In this document: positions 53,691 through 57,423 of the stretch, one piece after another
How the letters are laid out: every line of letters starts with the position of its first letter
Numbering within the stretch: the first letter of the stretch is position 1
From: an uncultured Alphaproteobacteria bacterium
Lineage (GTDB): Bacteria; Pseudomonadota; Alphaproteobacteria; RF32; CAG-239
Assembly (NCBI GenBank): GCA_944391465.1
Contig: CALXTS010000009.1
Location: 1-57,423 of the forward strand
Direction: 5' to 3'
Length of the DNA: 57,423 nt
The notes under the pieces: generated by a model
Seen by the model: only the letters and a program-made list of their open reading frames with translations
Told to the model about the DNA's origin: nothing
Databases searched by the model: none
Translations under genes and position numbers: made by a program

Positions 53691-54983
53691 ATGTCTAAAA
53701 AATTATCAATTTTAGTTATTGCTTTTATAAGCATGATTTTAGCGATGCCTGATGCTTTTGCTAAAAAACAAGATAAAAATGAAGAAAATTTCGATACCTA
53801 TGAAATGTTAAACCTGTTTGGCGAGGTTATGGAACGTGCCAAAATGTCTTATGTTGAAGAAATTGAAGACAAAAAACTTATCGAATCTGCCATAAACGGA
53901 ATGTTAGTTTCTTTGGACCCTCACTCAAGCTATTTAGATGCTCAAAGTTTTAAGTATATGAATGAACAAACAAAAGGTAAATTCGGTGGCTTGGGAATTG
54001 AAGTTACAATGGAGCAAGGCGTTGTTAAAGTCGTTTCTCCGATTGATGATACCCCTGCTGCAAGAGCCGGTTTAAAGCCAGGCGATTATATCACAAATAT
54101 TGATGGTGAACAGGTTATGGGGATGTCCTTAAATGATGCCGTTGATAAAATGCGTGGGAAAGTCGGAACTAAAGTTAAATTAACAATTCGCAGAATTAAT
54201 GAGAAACCTTTTGATGTTACCTTAAAACGTGAAGAAGTTAAAATTCAATCCGTTAAAAGCGATATAAAAGATGATGTTGCTTATATCAGAATTACAACTT
54301 TTAGTGAAGATACCGATAAAATGGTCGAAAAAGCTCTTAAAAAAGCACAAAAAGAACTTAAAGATGATTTGAAAGGTATTGTTATTGACGTTCGCAACAA
54401 TCCCGGGGGTTTACTTGATCAGGCTGTAAATATTTCAGATTTATTCCTTAATCAAGGAGAAATTGTTTCTACACGCTCTCGCAATGAGGAAGATACCGTA
54501 AAATATACGGCAACGACCGGTGATATTGCTGAAAATTTACCAATCGTTGTCATGATTAATGATGGCTCTGCCTCTGCATCCGAAATTGTAGCAGGAGCTC
54601 TGCAGGACCATAAAAGAGCCGTCATACTCGGAGAAAAATCTTTTGGAAAAGGCTCGGTTCAAACAGTTATTCCTCTCGGTAAATACGGCGCCATGCGTTT
54701 AACAACAGCGAGATATTACACGCCTTCCGGACGTTCAATTCAGGCAACCGGTATTGTTCCTGATGTTGAAGTTCATCCGGCAAAAGTGGAAGAGTTTGTC
54801 AATGAATACGGTTTTAGTGAAGCAGAATATCGCAATGCTTTGAAAAATGAAGACGCAGAAAAAAATAAAAAGAAAAAAGATCGAAAGGTTTCTGATGAAA
54901 AAGAAGACTGGAGAAAAGATTATCAACTTTCAAGAGCTGTCGATCTCGTTAAGGCTTTGAGAATTTATACATCTCAAAAATAG
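53691..54983 (+). CDS. ctpA: C-terminal processing protease
   Basis: This S41-family periplasmic protease has 430 residues from the ATG at 53691, which has AGAGG about 8 bases upstream; the earlier ATG at 53676 has none and precedes a poor signal. The signal peptide ends near DAFA, a PDZ domain covers about 75-165 (GGLGIEVTMEQG), and the catalytic Ser is in NDGSASASEIV with Lys in EKSFGKGSVQ. CtpA trims lipoproteins or cell-wall enzymes. It is 28 bases after envC. Confidence 0.95.
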   Translation: MSKKLSILVIAFISMILAMPDAFAKKQDKNEENFDTYEMLNLFGEVMERAKMSYVEEIEDKKLIESAINGMLVSLDPHSSYLDAQSFKYMNEQTKGKFGGLGIEVTMEQGVVKVVSPIDDTPAARAGLKPGDYITNIDGEQVMGMSLNDAVDKMRGKVGTKVKLTIRRINEKPFDVTLKREEVKIQSVKSDIKDDVAYIRITTFSEDTDKMVEKALKKAQKELKDDLKGIVIDVRNNPGGLLDQAVNISDLFLNQGEIVSTRSRNEEDTVKYTATTGDIAENLPIVVMINDGSASASEIVAGALQDHKRAVILGEKSFGKGSVQTVIPLGKYGAMRLTTARYYTPSGRSIQATGIVPDVEVHPAKVEEFVNEYGFSEAEYRNALKNEDAEKNKKKKDRKVSDEKEDWRKDYQLSRAVDLVKALRIYTSQK

Positions 54984-54992
54984 GAGTTTGTT

Positions 54993-56162
54993 TTGCTTAA
55001 TACAATTTTAGAATATAAAAAACTCATTTTAGCGGTTTGCTTATCTCTTTTGTTGCTTTTGGGTGTCGGCTACTTCTTTGCCGGACAAAAAAGCGAGCCT
55101 GTTTATGTTTCTAAAATTGATAAATTAATGTTTGATACCAATAATAAAGCTCCTAAATACGTTATTACTTTACCTGAAAAGAAAGAAAAAGCATCAGACG
55201 AACAAAAAATCGTTGATACACCTTCTTTACAATCAGACAAATCTTCAGGATTACCTAAAATTGATAGTGTTGAAGATTTATTGGCAAATGTCCCTAATAT
55301 TTTGACACTTAAAAGTCAAAAACAAACTCAGCAGCTTCGTTATTTAAATACTGAAGATTACTTATCTGAAACTAAAGGTTCTTTAGTATTACCTAAAATC
55401 GGAACAAATGGCAGAAAACCTTGGGATGCTTATGGAAAAAGAGTCAGAGTTATTCCGACTTTTAAAAAGGTTTCTGTTTTATTTAAAGGTTTAGGACTAA
55501 ATCGTGAGGAACTTGATAAACTCAATACGGGATTGCGTTCGGAAGTCAGCTTTTCTTTCAGCCCTTATATGGTTCAGAAAAAAGAAGGTATTTTATCTTC
55601 ACGGCAAAATGGTCATGAGACTTATGTCGATTTATTGCTTCCGTCAAAAGATGTTTTAAAATCAGACAACGGACCTATGGCTTTAAATTTAACCATCAGT
55701 CAAGAAGACGCACTAAACCTTTTTGAGCAACTCTTAAACACAGGCGCTCCAATTGGCGGAATTGTTATTAATGACGGGATTGCCGACGACAGTAATCTTG
55801 AACTTTTAAAAAATATTATTTCAGAAGCCGGAAAGCGTGGTCTTCTCATTGTTGACGCAACGCAAGGAACGGTCATAAATAATATTGAAAGATCAGGAAT
55901 TGCTTTTGCAAAAGCCGATTTTGTAATTGAAAATATTTATGATAGAGAAAAGATAAACGATATTATAAATAAAGCTGAGAACTTAGCTATGGATAAAGGC
56001 AATGTTTTGATTGTTGCTGAGGCAAAACCTGTTGTTGTGATTGAGCTTTTGAAATGGATGGATAGTTTTTCTCCGCAATTGGATTATGAACAAATGAAAA
56101 ATACAACAATTGATAAACCTTTAGCGGTGGTTCCGGTTTCTAATTTGGTGGTGGAACAATGA
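54993..56162 (+). CDS. Divergent polysaccharide deacetylase family protein
   Basis: This 389-residue protein has one N-terminal membrane helix (about residues 10-30), a linker and a C-terminal domain of the divergent polysaccharide deacetylase (DUF610/YibQ) type, supported by KVSVLFKGLGLNREELD, ALNLTISQEDALNLFEQLL and IGGIVINDGI. The start is TTG with AGGAG 6 bases upstream. The NodB metal-binding His-x-His is not evident, so enzymatic activity is uncertain. It overlaps rppH by 4 bases. The position after ctpA is standard. Confidence 0.85.
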   Translation: MLNTILEYKKLILAVCLSLLLLLGVGYFFAGQKSEPVYVSKIDKLMFDTNNKAPKYVITLPEKKEKASDEQKIVDTPSLQSDKSSGLPKIDSVEDLLANVPNILTLKSQKQTQQLRYLNTEDYLSETKGSLVLPKIGTNGRKPWDAYGKRVRVIPTFKKVSVLFKGLGLNREELDKLNTGLRSEVSFSFSPYMVQKKEGILSSRQNGHETYVDLLLPSKDVLKSDNGPMALNLTISQEDALNLFEQLLNTGAPIGGIVINDGIADDSNLELLKNIISEAGKRGLLIVDATQGTVINNIERSGIAFAKADFVIENIYDREKINDIINKAENLAMDKGNVLIVAEAKPVVVIELLKWMDSFSPQLDYEQMKNTTIDKPLAVVPVSNLVVEQ

Positions 56163-56644
56163 CGGAAAAGTTTAGAAAAAATGTAGGGGTCGTTGTTTTC
56201 AACCGTCAGAAAAAGGTTTTGCTTTGCGCGCGCAATGATACTCCGGGATTTGAGTGGCAATTTCCGCAGGGCGGAATAAATGATGATGAAGACTTTATTA
56301 CTGCAGCTTATAGAGAGCTCAAAGAAGAAACTGCTCTATCCTCCGTAAAATTAGTCGGAAAAATTGAAAAAGGGATAAAGTATCGTTTTCCGCCTGAGGT
56401 TTTATTTAGATTTCGAAAAGCCGGAAATATGAACGTCGGACAAGAACAATTTTGGGTTTTATTTTATTTTTACGGTGAGGATAGTGAGATAAACTTTTGT
56501 TCTTTTCCTGAGGAAATTGAATTTAAGGCTTATGAATGGGCTGATATTCATGAAGCACCTAAAAGAATTGTTTCTTTCAAAAAAGAAGTTTATAAAATTG
56601 TTGCTGATACTTTTGCGCCAATAATCGCCTCTTATCAGGAATAA
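56159..56644 (+). CDS. rppH: RNA pyrophosphohydrolase (Nudix)
   Basis: RppH removes pyrophosphate from mRNA 5' ends and so triggers decay. The 161 residues show the start VGVVVFNRQKKVLLCARN, WQFPQGGI and a full Nudix box at 38-60 (G-x5-E-x7-R-E-x2-E-E). Its ATG overlaps the previous stop (ATGA), so expression is coupled to the deacetylase-like gene. It closes the conserved gpmI cluster. Confidence 0.95.
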   Translation: MTEKFRKNVGVVVFNRQKKVLLCARNDTPGFEWQFPQGGINDDEDFITAAYRELKEETALSSVKLVGKIEKGIKYRFPPEVLFRFRKAGNMNVGQEQFWVLFYFYGEDSEINFCSFPEEIEFKAYEWADIHEAPKRIVSFKKEVYKIVADTFAPIIASYQE

Positions 56645-56648
56645 GAAA

Positions 56649-57206
56649 ATGTCTATGGAAGAAAAATTTGCCGCTGAACGTTCAGAAGTTCTAAAAGCTG
56701 CGCATAAAGGAATTGACAGCAATATTCCTTTGGCTGCCGTTCAAAAAAAATATCTGAAAAATTTATTGTTTTATGCAATGATGTCGGCATCTTCAAATGA
56801 AACGGTTACAAATCGTAATTTCATTAAATTAGTCAATCGTTTATTTAAGAAATATTTGAAGCAGATTATTCTAAAAAACGGAGATGACGACGATGATGAT
56901 GTTGAAGAAGGTTTGCTTGTTGATTTAAATAAAATTCTGGCTGATGAAAATTTACTGGATTTGCAAGAATTATCCGATATTTTAACACCCGGAAATATTA
57001 TTGCACAAATAAAAGCAAATACAAATGGTCTGACGCAAAGACAAATTCTTAATAAATTGCTGGCTTTACGAGATATGAAAACAAATCATCGGGAAACGCC
57101 CGAAGAAGCAAGAGAAAGAGAACAACGGCAAAAAGAATATGAATTACAAAAGAAACGTCAAAGAATGATGGAAATGGTCAATACTCGCGGTGATTATAGC
57201 CGATAA
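56649..57206 (+). CDS. Uncharacterised helical protein with Asp-rich loop
   Basis: I do not recognise this 185-residue protein. It is soluble and mostly helical. A run of Asp (DDDDDD, about residues 79-84) sits between a basic helical part and an acidic one, and the C-terminus is a Glu/Arg/Gln-rich helix. AGGAATAAGAAA precedes the ATG. It is 4 bases after rppH and followed by a terminator, so it is the last gene of the gpmI-rppH run. Confidence 0.75.
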   Translation: MSMEEKFAAERSEVLKAAHKGIDSNIPLAAVQKKYLKNLLFYAMMSASSNETVTNRNFIKLVNRLFKKYLKQIILKNGDDDDDDVEEGLLVDLNKILADENLLDLQELSDILTPGNIIAQIKANTNGLTQRQILNKLLALRDMKTNHRETPEEAREREQRQKEYELQKKRQRMMEMVNTRGDYSR

Positions 57207-57225
57207 AATTTATTCTATGTTCTGG

Positions 57226-57258
57226 AATCCGTCGGAATATAAATCCGACGGATTTTTT
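57226..57258 (+). terminator. Terminator after the rppH operon
   Basis: AATCCGTCGGA (57226-57236) pairs perfectly with TCCGACGGATT (57244-57254) around a 7-base loop and runs into six T (57253-57258). Confidence 0.9.
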
Positions 57259-57301
57259 ATGTAATATATAAAAATTTTTGTCCTCGGTGTAAAATTATTT
57301 A

Positions 57302-57330
57302 TTGACTCTGTGTTTTTGATGGGATATACT
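57302..57330 (+). promoter_or_regulatory. Strong sigma-70 promoter with GANTC in the -35 region
   Basis: TTGACT (57302-57307) and TATACT (57325-57330) are exactly 17 bases apart, each one mismatch from consensus. GACTC (57304-57308) overlaps the -35. Transcription should start near 57337. The initial transcript contains a stem (57341-57346 with 57376-57381) and only tiny open frames before the window ends, so the product is unknown. Confidence 0.65.
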
Positions 57331-57423
57331 GAAAGAGTAATATGCGGGCGGATATTTTTAATGTTTAAGGATATTCGCATACTATGAACATATAAATAAC
57401 TCTGATAATATAAATATATTTTG

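Overview
The window looks like a stretch of chromosome from an AT-rich (about 35% GC by eye) alphaproteobacterium, probably host-associated or otherwise reduced. The class assignment rests on gene order. mutM - enoyl-CoA hydratase - rpsT - dnaA, lolA - xthA, an EIIA-Man/HPr pair, gpmI - envC - ctpA - divergent polysaccharide deacetylase - rppH, and ihfB - lapA - accD are all arrangements known from alphaproteobacteria. TGA is used as a stop and I see no insertion sequence, prophage, tRNA, rRNA or CRISPR. I would not assign it below class.

Layout. 1-3914 (minus strand): accA-rmuC and ihfB-lapA-accD. 4097-8294: an unknown membrane protein, then a YejA-like solute-binding protein and a YejB-like permease. 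8330-12777 (minus): a small LptM-like lipoprotein, a vWA protein, a PP2C phosphatase, a membrane-anchored protein kinase and a nitronate monooxygenase-like enzyme. 12862-13833: TlpA-like thioredoxin and Gpt. 13870-17287 (minus): a Lon-like protease and a PilT/DotB-like ATPase. 17378-26285: TPR and coiled-coil proteins, TsaB, a DivL-like PAS protein, a J-domain protein and several unknowns. 26329-33139: mutM, two further genes, rpsT, dnaA, dnaN, recF. 33136-37295: an ABC exporter, EIIA-Man/HPr, an orphan DNA methyltransferase and a 51-residue Ser-rich protein. 37423-42048: lolA, xthA, a response regulator, a porin, nadM-nadE. 42108-48852 (minus): gyrB, a coiled-coil protein, polA, an RHH protein. 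48945-57206: a class A penicillin-binding protein, gpmI, envC, ctpA, a polysaccharide deacetylase, rppH and an unknown.

How the parts fit. The window holds much of the replication core (DnaA, beta clamp, RecF, GyrB, Pol I) with envelope biogenesis genes (LolA, LptM, PBP, EnvC, CtpA, porin). Several conserved clusters look trimmed: trpFBA is absent between lapA and accD, argH and lysA are absent around lptM, yejE/yejF are absent after yejB, hprK/rapZ are absent before EIIA, and the DivL-like protein has no kinase module. This fits genome reduction with amino-acid auxotrophy, but it is inference from gene order.

The most unusual signals are: (1) dense GANTC clusters in the only two gene-free stretches longer than 500 bp, upstream of dnaA and of gyrB; (2) four tandem 12-bp repeats forming the dnaA leader, with a related G-rich motif in the gyrB gap; (3) a compact vWA-PP2C-kinase triad (TerY-P / YegLKI type) coupled to lptM; and (4) an A9 run whose -1 slippage would add a 62-residue membrane tail to an unknown protein.
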